Assembly: GCA_035301285.1 (NCBI GenBank)
Contig: DATGUN010000017.1
Span: 62,001-126,000, forward strand
Direction of reading: 5' to 3'
Length of the DNA stretch: 64,000 nt
Source of the DNA: DATGUN01 sp035301285
Lineage (GTDB): Bacteria > Bacillota > Bacilli > Bacillales > Amphibacillaceae
This document shows, in pieces, positions 1 through 9,404 of the stretch. The translations under genes and the position numbers were made by a program. Within the stretch, counting starts at the first letter, position 1; every line of letters begins with the position of its first letter. Under the pieces are notes generated by a model that was not told the origin of the DNA, searched no databases, and worked only from the letters and a program-made list of their open reading frames with translations.

Positions 1-1279
1 GTGAGCCTGTCATATCGTCTAAAATCTGTCCGGGATCTTCCGTTCTTGGATTATCGGATGTGAATATGGCGTGATCGGCATATTGCACAGCGACACCTGC
101 CATCAGTGGACGCTTCGTCTTATCACGGTCGCCACCACAACCAACAACAACATATATCTTCCCTTTTCTGAAGCTTTCAATCGTCTGCAACACATTCTCC
201 AATGAATCTGGTGTATGTGCAAAATCAACCACAGACGTAAATGCTGTATTCGAAGTGACGACTGGTTCAAATCTTCCGGCGACACCCGAAACATTTTCCA
301 GCGCATTTTTAATCGTTTTGAGTGGCACGTTTTGTGTAATCGCCGCAGCGCCACTTGCTAACATGTTATATACATTGAACATGCCAATCATCTTGCTGTT
401 GATACGTGTCTCACCCACAGGCGTAACCATTGTAAAAGAAGTCCCGTCTGCCCGCAGTTCGACATCCCGTGCCATTACATGGGCCTCGTTTTCATAACCA
501 TAGGTTAACACATGTTGCGGTGTACTTCTTTCAAGCAAAGAAATGTTCTCATCATCCACATTCAACACCGCATATTTCTTCTTGTCACCAAAGACATTAC
601 CCATTTGGGCGAACAACATACTTTTGGCACGTATATATTCTTCCATCGTCCCATGATCATCTAAATGATCCTGGGATAAGTTCGTAAAAATCGCCACATC
701 GAAATCACATCCGGATACACGCCCGATATCAAGCCCGTGCGAAGACACTTCCATAATGGCTGTTTTCACTTCCGCATCCAACATTTGCCTGAATGTTTTT
801 TGCAGGAAGAGTGTATCAGGTGTTGTATTTGCCACCGGGTATGAATCTTCTCCGATTTTAAGTTGAATCGTTCCGATGATGCCTGTCTTTTTTTCGAATG
901 CTTGAAATATGGCTTCCAAAAGATACGATACAGTTGTTTTTCCATTTGTACCCGTTACGCCAATCAATGGCATATATTTCGTCGGATGTCCATAATACGC
1001 ATTCGCCAGCATGGCCATCGCACGTGAGGTATCACGTACAGTAATGACAGGTACATTGATTTCCAAGTGTCTATCTGCCACGATGGCAACCGCCCCTTTT
1101 GCCACTGCCTCTTCAGCGTAATCATGTCCATCAACGGTGTACCCTTTTATGCAGACGAACAGACTGCCTGTCTTGACATCACGTGAATCATTCGCAACAT
1201 TAGTTATATCAATGCCGTTTAATGCATCCTCATCACATTCACAAAAAGATAACGCCTTAAGTAAATCATTTAGCCTCAT
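1..1279 (-). CDS. murE: UDP-N-acetylmuramoyl-tripeptide synthetase MurE, partial (C-terminus off the window)
   Basis: Cytoplasmic Mur ligase that adds meso-diaminopimelate to UDP-MurNAc-L-Ala-D-Glu with ATP hydrolysis. The first 426 residues are visible and the C-terminus lies beyond base 1. The ATP-binding loop GTNGKTT is at residues 110-116. DNPR at residues 409-412 is the motif that in MurE selects meso-diaminopimelate rather than lysine. The start is ATG at 1279 with a weak GGGTG ribosome site. It is the last visible gene of the cluster mraZ-rsmH-ftsL-pbpB-spoVD-murE, all on the minus strand, in the B. subtilis order. A 185-base gap separates it from spoVD and could hold its own promoter. 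Confidence 0.95.
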   Translation of the reverse strand, partial: MRLNDLLKALSFCECDEDALNGIDITNVANDSRDVKTGSLFVCIKGYTVDGHDYAEEAVAKGAVAIVADRHLEINVPVITVRDTSRAMAMLANAYYGHPTKYMPLIGVTGTNGKTTVSYLLEAIFQAFEKKTGIIGTIQLKIGEDSYPVANTTPDTLFLQKTFRQMLDAEVKTAIMEVSSHGLDIGRVSGCDFDVAIFTNLSQDHLDDHGTMEEYIRAKSMLFAQMGNVFGDKKKYAVLNVDDENISLLERSTPQHVLTYGYENEAHVMARDVELRADGTSFTMVTPVGETRINSKMIGMFNVYNMLASGAAAITQNVPLKTIKNALENVSGVAGRFEPVVTSNTAFTSVVDFAHTPDSLENVLQTIESFRKGKIYVVVGCGGDRDKTKRPLMAGVAVQYADHAIFTSDNPRTEDPGQILDDMTGS

Positions 1280-1464
1280 ATGCTAACACCCTATCGTCTA
1301 TTAATTTGCTTTTTCTATACAATTTCACAGGTCTACATGCAAGCCATGTCTCATAATTATATTGGCTTGAATGGTTTTTCACAAATCTCCAATAAGCATT
1401 ATACAATTTCAAAAGTACATAAGTACATCATTATGCATGGTTTTTATTATAGCAAATAATCCGT

Positions 1465-3402
1465 TCAATCTCGATGTTTTTCATCGGATAAATAAATTCG
1501 GATTTTTTCACCTTGCTCCAGTTTGACACCGGGTTTGGGTGACTGATCGATGATGGTATCACCTGTTCCGCTTGATTCAATTGACAAATCTGTCATATCG
1601 TTTATGAGTTCTTGTTTATCGAGTCCGATGAGGTCCGGGACTTCAATTTTTGGCTGTTCGGGCCAAACATAGTCTTTCTCCAAGCCATCTGTTCGTTCTT
1701 CGACTCCCAAGGCTCGTAAACTATCTCCGATGATATTACCGACAATCGGCCCGACGACAGGTCCACCAAATTGGACCGTATCTTTCGGATTATCGATGGC
1801 GACATAGACCACAATTTCAGGATCATCCGCTGGTGCAAAACCAATGAAAGATACGATATAGTTATTTTCAAGATACCCTCCGTCCGGCCCTACTTTTTGG
1901 GCTGTTCCCGTCTTACCTCCGACACGATACCCATCGACATAGGCAGGGCGACCTGTCCCATTGGCGACAACACTTTCCAATGTATCCCTTACTTCATCCG
2001 ATGTTTCCTTGGAAATGACCCTCTCCTTCAAATTTGGCTCATAGGATTTTATCGTTTTATTTGTTCTGGGATCGATCCATTCATCGGCGATATGCGGCTC
2101 ATAAAGGTATCCCCCATTTACTGTTGCAGCTACGGCCATAACCTGTTGGATTGGAGTGACGGAAACACCTTGGCCGAATGATGTCGTCGCAGCCTCCACA
2201 GCCCCAATATCTTCCGGTTTGAAAAGTATCCCGTTCCCCTCGCCTTCTAAATCAATACCCGTCTTTTTACCGAATCCAAAGTCTTTTATATAAGAGAACA
2301 GTTTTTCTTTGCCTAATTTTTGACCCAGCTTCACAAACCCAGGATTACAAGAGTTCTCTGCCACTTCAAGAAACGTTTGTTCCCCATGTCCACCGCTTTT
2401 CCAACAATGCAAATGAGACCCCTCTACATTGATGGAGCCGTTGTCATTATATGTGTCCTTCTCAAGATCCACCACTTGCTCTTCAAGTGCGGAGGCAAGC
2501 GTAATGATTTTAAATGTCGAACCGGGCTCATACGTACTCCAAATCGGTAAATTTCGGTTATAAATGGAGGGATCAACATGTTGATAGTCTTCTGGATTGA
2601 AATCCGGTCGGGACGTCATGCCGATAATGCCACCTGTTTTAGGATTGACAGCTATCGCCAGTGCGCTGTCAGGATCATATTCGGCAACTGCCTGGTCGAT
2701 CTCTCTTTCCATGATGGTTTGCACTTTCGTATCAATCGTTGTTTTTAAATCCAGTCCGTCCACGGGAGGTACATATTCATCCGCCAATTTTTCCATACGT
2801 TTTCCTTTAGCATCCGAATAATAGGATAAGCTCCCCTGTTCACCACTGAGTTCATCATCATAGTAGAGCTCCAACCCCATCAAGCCCTGATTATCAATGC
2901 CGGCAAAGCCTAATACATGTGATAAAAACTTTCCATGTGGATAATGGCGTTTCGAGTCCTTTGCCAGAAATACGCCCGGTAAATGAGCTGTTTGTATAGC
3001 TTTTTCCTGTTTGGCGCTGATTTTCCTTCCTTCAGGATGGACCCGTACACTGCTTGCGGATTGTGTCACATATTCTTCAGCCTTTTCAGGAGAAATATCT
3101 AAAATATCAGCCAACACTTCCGCAGTCTCTTGCGGTTTTTCTATTTGCGCGGGGACAACGATAACCGAAGGCGCAGTCACATTTTCCGCTAGTTTATCAC
3201 CATTGGCATCCAATATATTCCCACGCTCGGACTCAAACACGATATCACGGGTCCAAGACTCATTCGCTTTGTCTTTTAAATCACCGCCCATGGCAAACTG
3301 TACATATCCAAGACGGATATCCATTATGATAAAAATAATGAATCCAACAAGAAAAACAGTGATCATTCGTTTTCGTATCGTCACAGTAGATATACGCTTC
3401 AT
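1465..3402 (-). CDS. spoVD: Stage V sporulation protein D, class B penicillin-binding protein
   Basis: Transpeptidase used for spore cortex peptidoglycan, acting at the outer face of the membrane. It is 645 residues long with one membrane anchor (about residues 13-30), a PBP dimerisation domain (about 50-210) and a transpeptidase domain (about 240-560). The three active-site motifs are intact: STFK at 295-298, SCN at 351-353 and KTG at 497-499. A single PASTA domain ends the protein (about 585-645), as in SpoVD. It lies between pbpB and murE exactly as in B. subtilis. The 123-base upstream gap has an A/T-rich stretch around 3430-3460 that could serve as a sporulation (sigma-E-like) promoter, but I could not establish a convincing match. 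Pairing with SpoVE-type SEDS glycosyltransferase is known for the family. Confidence 0.93.
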   Translation of the reverse strand: MKRISTVTIRKRMITVFLVGFIIFIIMDIRLGYVQFAMGGDLKDKANESWTRDIVFESERGNILDANGDKLAENVTAPSVIVVPAQIEKPQETAEVLADILDISPEKAEEYVTQSASSVRVHPEGRKISAKQEKAIQTAHLPGVFLAKDSKRHYPHGKFLSHVLGFAGIDNQGLMGLELYYDDELSGEQGSLSYYSDAKGKRMEKLADEYVPPVDGLDLKTTIDTKVQTIMEREIDQAVAEYDPDSALAIAVNPKTGGIIGMTSRPDFNPEDYQHVDPSIYNRNLPIWSTYEPGSTFKIITLASALEEQVVDLEKDTYNDNGSINVEGSHLHCWKSGGHGEQTFLEVAENSCNPGFVKLGQKLGKEKLFSYIKDFGFGKKTGIDLEGEGNGILFKPEDIGAVEAATTSFGQGVSVTPIQQVMAVAATVNGGYLYEPHIADEWIDPRTNKTIKSYEPNLKERVISKETSDEVRDTLESVVANGTGRPAYVDGYRVGGKTGTAQKVGPDGGYLENNYIVSFIGFAPADDPEIVVYVAIDNPKDTVQFGGPVVGPIVGNIIGDSLRALGVEERTDGLEKDYVWPEQPKIEVPDLIGLDKQELINDMTDLSIESSGTGDTIIDQSPKPGVKLEQGEKIRIYLSDEKHRD

Positions 3403-3525
3403 GACAATCCCCTTTTCATAAGTAGGCTTGTATCCACTATATGTGATATAAAAACGGAATAGAACACTGTCTCTCTTTGGCTTATGATCTGAAATCCCTC
3501 TTTTTTAAAGCAAGATCAAAACCTG

Positions 3526-5700
3526 TTATGATTCTTCATCATCACCCTCATTATTTTCACCAGGCGCTTCCAGTTCTACCTCTAAAATGTCATCTTCTTT
3601 TATGACATCCCCTTTTTCAATGCTTTGTTTTTTAACATAGCCACTTCCGGAAATATCAACTTCGATTCCTAACAAATCAGTGAGTTGTAAAACATCCCGC
3701 TGTGACCATCCCTTGATGTTAGGCATTTCCGGTTTTTCCGTCAATAGAATGACCCTGTCACCGGGAAACAAATCACTGTCTTCTTCCACATTGGTTGCAT
3801 CAATCGTTTTACCTGATCCGACGACAGAAACCTGCAAGCCTTTTTCTTTCAAGGACTTCGCTGTTTTTTCTGTATCTGCACCGATAATATTATCTACATT
3901 GACCGTTTCAATATTTTCGTTGGAATCCTTATCAGGTTCAATATTCAAGTATTGCAATCCATTTTCCATGACATTTTTAAATATGAAGGAAACAGGAACA
4001 GATCCAGCCTCTGTATCATCTAATTCAGGTTGCTTCACACTTACATACATCAGTAATTCGGGATCGTCTTTAGGTGCCATTCCCAAAAATGAAAAGATAT
4101 GGTTTTCTTTACCTGTCAAAAATGTTCCACTATCACCTGGTATTTGTGATGTCCCGGTTTTACCGGCCACTGTATATTCATCCAATTTAAAGCCTTTACC
4201 CGTACCGTTCTCACCGTTGACGACCGTCTCCATTAAATCACGCATTTTTGAGGCCGTTTCCTTCTTGATGGGTTCTCCGACAACTTCTGGTTCTTTTTCT
4301 TTCAGTACTTTATCTGAATCTGAATCCTTGATGGATGAAATGACATAGGGCTTCATCATTTTACCATCATTTGCAATGGCGGTTGCAGCTTTTATTTGCT
4401 GAATAGGCGTCATTGTTGTCCCTTGTCCGAAAGATGTTGTAATCTGTTCGATTCCACGGTTATATAATATACCGCCTGGAACTTCATCTGGTAAATCAAT
4501 GCCCGTTACCTCATCGAAGTCAAATGCTTTCAAGTAATCAAGGTAATCATCCGTACCAAGCTTATCCCAGACCAATCGAGCCGCCGCTACGTTTGATGAG
4601 CGAGCAAACCCTTCATCATAGGAAATGGACCCCCAGCCCTCACCAGCATTATGATCATGTATCGTTTCTATATAATCCTCCGCCTTATATTTACCGGATT
4701 TAAATTCCTCGCTTCCATTATATACACCAGCATCAATTGCAGAAGCCCACGTAAATATTTTCATGGTTGACCCTGGATCAAATGGCGTTGAAACAACATC
4801 ATTATACCAATTTTCTACATCAGTGGGACTATTGGGATTATAACTAGGTCTTGAGCCCATCGCAACAACCTCACCTGTTTTCGGATTCACGACGACGGCG
4901 GTCATACGCTCTGGATTATATTCTTCATCTACCTGGCTCAACGTATCTTCAAGAAGTGTTTGTATTTTTTGGTCAATTGTAAGATAGACATCATCACCAT
5001 CTTTTGGTTCGGTAACGACTTCCTTGGGATCCAACAACTTGGTACCATACCTGTCATGGCGATATGAAATATGTCCATTTTCTCCACCCAGATAATCGTT
5101 CATCTCATTTTCGATTCCTGTTACACCCGTAATGTTTCCATCATCGCGTTTAGCGTATCCGATAATATGAGAGGCAAACATGGCATTAGGGTATTTGCGC
5201 ATATATTGTTTATCGAATTGTATACCCGGTAAATCCAGTTCTTCGATTTCCTCTTTTGTTTTCTGGTCCAAATCCTTGCCCACTTTACCGAATTCAACCT
5301 GGAACTGATCATTGTCGATTCCTTTCTCGATCCGTTCCTTTATATAGCTTTCATCGACATCTAAAATAGGCGCTAATGCGGAAGCTGTTTTACCTGGGTC
5401 ATCAACATGGATTGGATCTTCAGAATCCTTCGAATAACTTTCATCAACAATGGCGTACATTTCAAATGTTGGCATATCATAAGCCAAAGTCATTCCATTA
5501 TCATCAAGTATTTTTCCTCGATTCGCATGTAAGGAATAAGAAGATGTTCTTTTTTTAGCAGCCCAATCGTCCAAGGATATTCCATTTACTTCTCCTGTTG
5601 CTTGAATGTAAAGAAATCTTCCTGTCAAAACTAAAAAGATGGCTACAAAAAACAAAATAAGTATGCCGGCCACTATATGTGTTGTTTTGTTCTTTTGCAT
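3526..5700 (-). CDS. pbpB: Penicillin-binding protein 2B (septal transpeptidase)
   Basis: Essential class B PBP that cross-links septal peptidoglycan as part of the divisome with FtsW, FtsL and DivIB. It is 724 residues long, with a membrane anchor at about residues 9-28 and a dimerisation domain at 45-235. The transpeptidase motifs are STMK at 311-314, SSN at 368-370 and KTG at 514-516. Two C-terminal PASTA domains follow (about 598-656 and 657-711), then an acidic tail. The length and double PASTA match B. subtilis PbpB. It follows ftsL by 15 bases, so the two are probably cotranscribed. The start is ATG at 5700 behind an AGGTGA ribosome site. Confidence 0.95.
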   Translation of the reverse strand: MQKNKTTHIVAGILILFFVAIFLVLTGRFLYIQATGEVNGISLDDWAAKKRTSSYSLHANRGKILDDNGMTLAYDMPTFEMYAIVDESYSKDSEDPIHVDDPGKTASALAPILDVDESYIKERIEKGIDNDQFQVEFGKVGKDLDQKTKEEIEELDLPGIQFDKQYMRKYPNAMFASHIIGYAKRDDGNITGVTGIENEMNDYLGGENGHISYRHDRYGTKLLDPKEVVTEPKDGDDVYLTIDQKIQTLLEDTLSQVDEEYNPERMTAVVVNPKTGEVVAMGSRPSYNPNSPTDVENWYNDVVSTPFDPGSTMKIFTWASAIDAGVYNGSEEFKSGKYKAEDYIETIHDHNAGEGWGSISYDEGFARSSNVAAARLVWDKLGTDDYLDYLKAFDFDEVTGIDLPDEVPGGILYNRGIEQITTSFGQGTTMTPIQQIKAATAIANDGKMMKPYVISSIKDSDSDKVLKEKEPEVVGEPIKKETASKMRDLMETVVNGENGTGKGFKLDEYTVAGKTGTSQIPGDSGTFLTGKENHIFSFLGMAPKDDPELLMYVSVKQPELDDTEAGSVPVSFIFKNVMENGLQYLNIEPDKDSNENIETVNVDNIIGADTEKTAKSLKEKGLQVSVVGSGKTIDATNVEEDSDLFPGDRVILLTEKPEMPNIKGWSQRDVLQLTDLLGIEVDISGSGYVKKQSIEKGDVIKEDDILEVELEAPGENNEGDDEES

Positions 5701-5715
5701 AACACATCACCTATG

Positions 5716-6087
5716 TTATTTCTTGAATGCATGTGCTTGCTTGACATCAGCATCCTGAATTTGAAACCCATTTTCACGCGCAATTCTGGTAATGCGGTCT
5801 GGATTGCTCAATTCTTTCATTTCGTACAACAATCCTTCGTTTTCCACTTCCTGTTTTTGCACAACCGTATCCAAAGATTCAATTTCCCTGTTCAACGAGT
5901 CTGTTGAAGAAGCGTAGGAAACCATAAAAATACATCCAACGATAAGACATACCCCTATGATAGAGTATAACACTTTTTCTCCTTTTGTGATCCAACCTGT
6001 TTTCCGAACCTTTACAACGGATTTTTCATTTTGGGTCTGTTCCTGTGCATATGAATGTTTCCAGCTTCTAGCCTGTGATGCGCTCAT
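5716..6087 (-). CDS. ftsL: Cell division protein FtsL
   Basis: Small bitopic membrane protein of the divisome, partner of DivIC and PBP2B. The chosen ATG at 6087 overlaps the rsmH stop codon (ATGA) and lies 8 bases after AAGGGTGG, giving 123 residues. An upstream in-frame GTG at 6099 sits inside that ribosome site and is less likely. There is a basic cytoplasmic N-terminus, one membrane segment (about residues 42-62), then an extracytoplasmic leucine-zipper-like coiled coil with the conserved ITRIARENGF segment near the end. Sequence conservation is low in this family, so position between rsmH and pbpB is a large part of the identification. Confidence 0.93.
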   Translation of the reverse strand: MSASQARSWKHSYAQEQTQNEKSVVKVRKTGWITKGEKVLYSIIGVCLIVGCIFMVSYASSTDSLNREIESLDTVVQKQEVENEGLLYEMKELSNPDRITRIARENGFQIQDADVKQAHAFKK

Positions 6088-7064
6088 GATTTTCGCCACC
6101 CTTCCTTATACTTGAATGTGTCATTCCAATCTTTTACTTTTTCAGCAATCCTCAGTTTGGCCGAACGCGACCTGCGATTTTCCTCCAATTCCCTTGGACT
6201 GGCGGAAATTGGTTTTCGATTGATCAGTTGAAATGGAGGTTCATGACCTTCCGGAACAACCGGCAATCCTTTAGGTGTCTCTAATGGTGTACTCCATTTT
6301 TTGAATGCTTGTTTACAAATTCTATCTTCCAAGGAATGGAAAGTTATGACGACTACTCGTCCCTTCATCGATACCATTTCAGCAGCCTGATGAAGCGTAT
6401 CATTGAATACTTCAAGTTCATCATTCACAGCAATACGTAATGCTTGAAATATACGTTTTGCCGGATGACCACCTTTCCGTCTTGCTGGAGCAGGTATCGA
6501 CTCTTTTATGATGTCAACCAATTCATAAGTTGTTTGAATCGGTTGTTTTTCACGTTGGTTTATGATGTGACGTGCGATTTGTTTGGAAAATTTTTCTTCC
6601 CCATATTTGAAAAAAATAGCCACTAATGCCCCGTAGCTCCATGTATTCACTATTTCCTCCGCATCAAGTGTTCCTTGTTGATTCATACGCATATCCAATT
6701 TGCCGTCATGCTGATAACTGAACCCGCGTTCTTTTCTATCCAATTGTGGACTGGAAACACCAAGATCAAATAAAATACCGTCGATATATTTGATTTGGTA
6801 TTCCTTCAGAACGTCTTTCAATTCATGGAAATTGGCATGTATGAAAATAATGCGTTCAAGATATGGTGCCAATCTGTTCTTAGCTGCATTCAATGCGTCA
6901 ATATCCTGATCAAAGGCAACTAACAACCCACCATCATTCAATTTCGAGGCAATTTTTTCTGCGTGACCACCACTCCCTAGCGTACAATCAATATATGTAC
7001 CATTTGGCTTGATTGCGAGGCCATCAATGACTTCTTCTGCTAACACACTGTAATGATCAAACAC
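6084..7064 (-). CDS. rsmH: 16S rRNA (cytosine(1402)-N(4))-methyltransferase RsmH
   Basis: SAM-dependent methyltransferase that N4-methylates C1402 in the ribosomal P site. It is 326 residues long. The SAM-binding motif is DCTLGSGGHAE near residues 26-36, and the family signatures GILFDLGVSSPQLD and VITFHSLEDRI are present, with the helical insertion between them. It is the second gene of the dcw operon, after mraZ, and its stop overlaps the ftsL start. The start is ATG at 7064. Confidence 0.96.
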   Translation of the reverse strand: MFDHYSVLAEEVIDGLAIKPNGTYIDCTLGSGGHAEKIASKLNDGGLLVAFDQDIDALNAAKNRLAPYLERIIFIHANFHELKDVLKEYQIKYIDGILFDLGVSSPQLDRKERGFSYQHDGKLDMRMNQQGTLDAEEIVNTWSYGALVAIFFKYGEEKFSKQIARHIINQREKQPIQTTYELVDIIKESIPAPARRKGGHPAKRIFQALRIAVNDELEVFNDTLHQAAEMVSMKGRVVVITFHSLEDRICKQAFKKWSTPLETPKGLPVVPEGHEPPFQLINRKPISASPRELEENRRSRSAKLRIAEKVKDWNDTFKYKEGWRKS

Positions 7065-7089
7065 ATAATCACCTACCTCTAGTCTTCAT

Positions 7090-7521
7090 CTAGATGTCAA
7101 AATCCATAAGATTCTCGGAAATCTCCGCGAAAGATTCCTCGGAGTCTTGGAAATAATCCTCCCATTTTTCTTCTGCCCAGAATTCAATCCGATTTGATAC
7201 ACCTATAACAACACATTCTTTTTCCAAATCGGCATAATTCCGTAATGGTTGTGGAATATTTATTCTCCCCTGTTTATCAACTTCACATTCCACAGCACCA
7301 GAAAAGAAAAATCTAGTGAATGCTCGGGCATCTTTTTTGGTCAATGGCAATTTCTTTAACTTTTGTTCCAATATTTCCCATTCATCCATAGGGTAAGCGA
7401 ATAAGCATTTATCAAGTCCACGGGTAACAACAAACGTTTCCCCAAGCCCTTCCCGGAACTTGGATGGGACAATAATACGTCCTTTCAGGTCTATGTTGTG
7501 GTTGAATTCACCCATGAACAT
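7090..7521 (-). CDS. mraZ: Transcriptional regulator MraZ
   Basis: DNA-binding protein with two SpoVT/AbrB-like swapped-hairpin repeats that controls its own dcw operon in several bacteria. The start at ATG 7521 gives 143 residues beginning MFMGEF, the usual family start, 6 bases behind GGGGTGA; a longer reading from GTG 7530 overlaps that ribosome site. Conserved pieces include KGRIIVPSKFREGLG in the first repeat and VDKQGRINIPQPLR in the second. The region just upstream carries three ACCAC units spaced exactly 10 bp apart (7553-7577), the type of repeat MraZ is known to bind, so autoregulation is likely. Confidence 0.96.
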   Translation of the reverse strand: MFMGEFNHNIDLKGRIIVPSKFREGLGETFVVTRGLDKCLFAYPMDEWEILEQKLKKLPLTKKDARAFTRFFFSGAVECEVDKQGRINIPQPLRNYADLEKECVVIGVSNRIEFWAEEKWEDYFQDSEESFAEISENLMDFDI

Positions 7522-7552
7522 AAAGCTCACCCCACTTTCATATTTTTATGTT

Positions 7553-7577
7553 ACCACAATCCACCACAATTCACCAC
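7553..7577 (-). promoter_or_regulatory. Putative MraZ operator in front of mraZ
   Basis: Read on the minus strand, three GTGGT units lie 10 bp apart (plus-strand ACCAC at 7553-7557, 7563-7567 and 7573-7577), ending 32 bases before the mraZ start. MraZ in other bacteria binds direct repeats of TGGG- or GTGKG-type boxes with this helical phasing. A possible -10 (plus-strand AGTATC, 7593-7598) and -35 (TTTCAA, 7618-7623; 19-base spacer, long) lie just upstream, which would place the boxes over the start of transcription, a repressing position. The repeat is seen; the protein assignment is inferred. Confidence 0.6.
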
Positions 7578-7684
7578 CCATTTGTGAAAAAAAGTATCCT
7601 CTTGTACAAAAAGTCATTTTCAATAACAACATAAACGCATTCATGACAATAGATAAAGGGAATACCGCATCATTTTAAAAATGG

Positions 7685-7700
7685 TGGGGAGTTGTGGGGA
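7685..7700 (+). promoter_or_regulatory. TGGGGA direct repeat, second MraZ-type box pair
   Basis: TGGGGA occurs at 7685-7690 and 7695-7700, again exactly 10 bp apart, but on the opposite strand from the operator next to mraZ. It lies between mraZ and the bshC terminator. Confidence 0.4.
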
Positions 7701-7707
7701 GTACATG

Positions 7708-7754
7708 AAAAAAGGTGTTATCCAAAGTATTTTTCCTTTGAATAACACCTTTTT
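7708..7754 (-). terminator. Rho-independent terminator of bshC
   Basis: Long stem pairing AAGGTGTTATCCAAAG with CTTTGAATAACACCTT around a short A/T loop, followed on the minus strand by a run of T. It lies 28 bases after the bshC stop. Confidence 0.85.
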
Positions 7755-7763
7755 GTTTCATCT

Positions 7764-7780
7764 GTGGTGAAAAGTGGTGA
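7764..7780 (+). promoter_or_regulatory. GTGGTGA direct repeat, third MraZ-type box pair
   Basis: GTGGTGA occurs at 7764-7770 and 7774-7780, 10 bp apart, just beyond the bshC terminator and up to the bshC stop codon. Same core and phasing as the boxes in front of mraZ, opposite strand. Confidence 0.35.
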
Positions 7781-7781
7781 A

Positions 7782-9404
7782 TTATATATAAACGACATAG
7801 TGATCATTTGAAAATGAAAGATTTTTATCGGTCAGCTCATGGATAAATTCCGTTCCATACATGTTGATCCAAACAACCGGATTCCATACGCGCTCTTGCA
7901 ATCCGTCCATGGGGTGTAAACAAATATCAACTGTATCGAACTCGCTTATTTCATGTGCATATATTTCTTCGATTGCTTTTACAATGCGTTCCTCCAAATA
8001 TTCAACATCACGCTTTAAATATTGTAAGTTTTTATCTGCCAAGTGTCGTATATCGCTTCGAGTTTGTGAGGCAATCTCACGTAATGGCTGATGAATCCTC
8101 TCAATGTCGGCCTTCACTTGGTCGGATACCTGTTGCACAGAAGGATCGTTCTTTCCATCCAGCCATTCTGCTTTCATCATGGATATACCATGTTCAATGG
8201 CTTCTCTTACGGGAATCTCATATTTTGATAATATCTTTTCTGTTTGTCTATCAACATACGTGAATGATAACCGCGGTACCACCGGTGGCATTTTCACTCC
8301 CAGCGCATGAAAGGCCGGTTTCAGCATTGACCAGTAATTCACTTCGCCGGGACCGCCGATGAAGGCAAGCGTTGGAAAAACCATTTCTTGCATGACTGGA
8401 CGTGTCACAACATTATTGCTTAATAATTCAGGCGTTGTCCTGGCAATCTGCAGTAGCTCCTGCTTGGTAAAAGATAATTCATTTTGTTTCCCTACCCAGT
8501 TGCCTTCTTCATTTTTCACAAGCAGGATACGCTCATTCTCATTGTGATAAAATAAATGACTATCATTCTTATCAACATCGAGTGTAAGTTGGTATCCTTT
8601 TTCCTGCAGTTTTTTCTGTTCCTGCCACACACCTTTGCTGATCGCTTCCTGTTCATTTATCATATTGATAAAGAATTCTTTTTCAAAAGCTCGCATTTCA
8701 GGATGATGGCTATCGATAAGCACGATGCCTTCTTCCTGGAATAATACATAAATCAATCGCGCAAAAAAATCAACATACGATTTTGATGCCTCCATTTGTT
8801 TCATGACTGTTTCGTACAATTCACTAGTGTAGGCCGTCTCTTGCAGTTGTTCAAAAATACGTTTGATCCATTGGTCGATATCCCCTTTTTCAATCGGAAT
8901 ATCTGATACGGACCATTTTTCGGATACACGTTGCAATAGTTTGTTTTTTTCCATGTATGACGTTTGTGGCATGAAGATATGATTGATTTCTGCAAAGTCG
9001 TGATCCTCTCCAGCTATCCAAAAAACAGGTATAACCGGCACATGTAAAGCATCCTCTTGTTGTTTTGCAAACTGTATGATAGAAATGATCTTATGGATGG
9101 TATAGAATGGACCGGTCAATAAACCCGCTTGCTGACCACCAACAACAACAACACTATCTTCTTGCTTCAGCTTGTCTATATTTTGATATGTATGCGCGCT
9201 GCCATTCCAATTCTTGTTCACTTCATATAATACTGTCACCAGCTGTTCTCTGTCGAATGTGCCTTCATTGAGGTCTTTCAGCCGATGTTGATATGCATCT
9301 GCAGCGTAGGGATTATAATCAAATTGATTTAAGATATCCATTTTTCCATTACGATAATGATCCATCAGTTTATTCTGCTTTAATTGTAACGGTTTAATCT
9401 CCAT
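7782..9404 (-). CDS. bshC: Bacillithiol biosynthesis cysteine-adding enzyme BshC
   Basis: Catalyses the last step of bacillithiol synthesis, adding cysteine to glucosaminyl-malate; bacillithiol is the main low-molecular-weight thiol of Firmicutes. The start ATG 9404 (protein beginning MEIKPLQL, 540 residues, the usual family length) is set by a perfect AAAGGAG nine bases upstream; the longer reading from 9464 is not needed. Family features include VVVGGQQAGLLTGP near residue 85 and VIPVFWIAGEDHDFAEI near 120, plus a C-terminal coiled coil. It sits directly upstream of mraZ as in B. subtilis (formerly yllA). It has its own terminator, so it is transcribed separately from the dcw operon. Confidence 0.96.
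   Translation of the reverse strand: MEIKPLQLKQNKLMDHYRNGKMDILNQFDYNPYAADAYQHRLKDLNEGTFDREQLVTVLYEVNKNWNGSAHTYQNIDKLKQEDSVVVVGGQQAGLLTGPFYTIHKIISIIQFAKQQEDALHVPVIPVFWIAGEDHDFAEINHIFMPQTSYMEKNKLLQRVSEKWSVSDIPIEKGDIDQWIKRIFEQLQETAYTSELYETVMKQMEASKSYVDFFARLIYVLFQEEGIVLIDSHHPEMRAFEKEFFINMINEQEAISKGVWQEQKKLQEKGYQLTLDVDKNDSHLFYHNENERILLVKNEEGNWVGKQNELSFTKQELLQIARTTPELLSNNVVTRPVMQEMVFPTLAFIGGPGEVNYWSMLKPAFHALGVKMPPVVPRLSFTYVDRQTEKILSKYEIPVREAIEHGISMMKAEWLDGKNDPSVQQVSDQVKADIERIHQPLREIASQTRSDIRHLADKNLQYLKRDVEYLEERIVKAIEEIYAHEISEFDTVDICLHPMDGLQERVWNPVVWINMYGTEFIHELTDKNLSFSNDHYVVYI

Noticed and set aside
3425..3465. Sigma-E promoter for spoVD
   Set aside because: Elements are only loosely similar to the consensus and spacing is uncertain, so it is not listed as a site.
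3680..4348. 222-codon plus-strand open frame
   Set aside because: Lies antisense within pbpB; Ser/Leu-rich composition of a complementary-strand shadow and no ribosome site.
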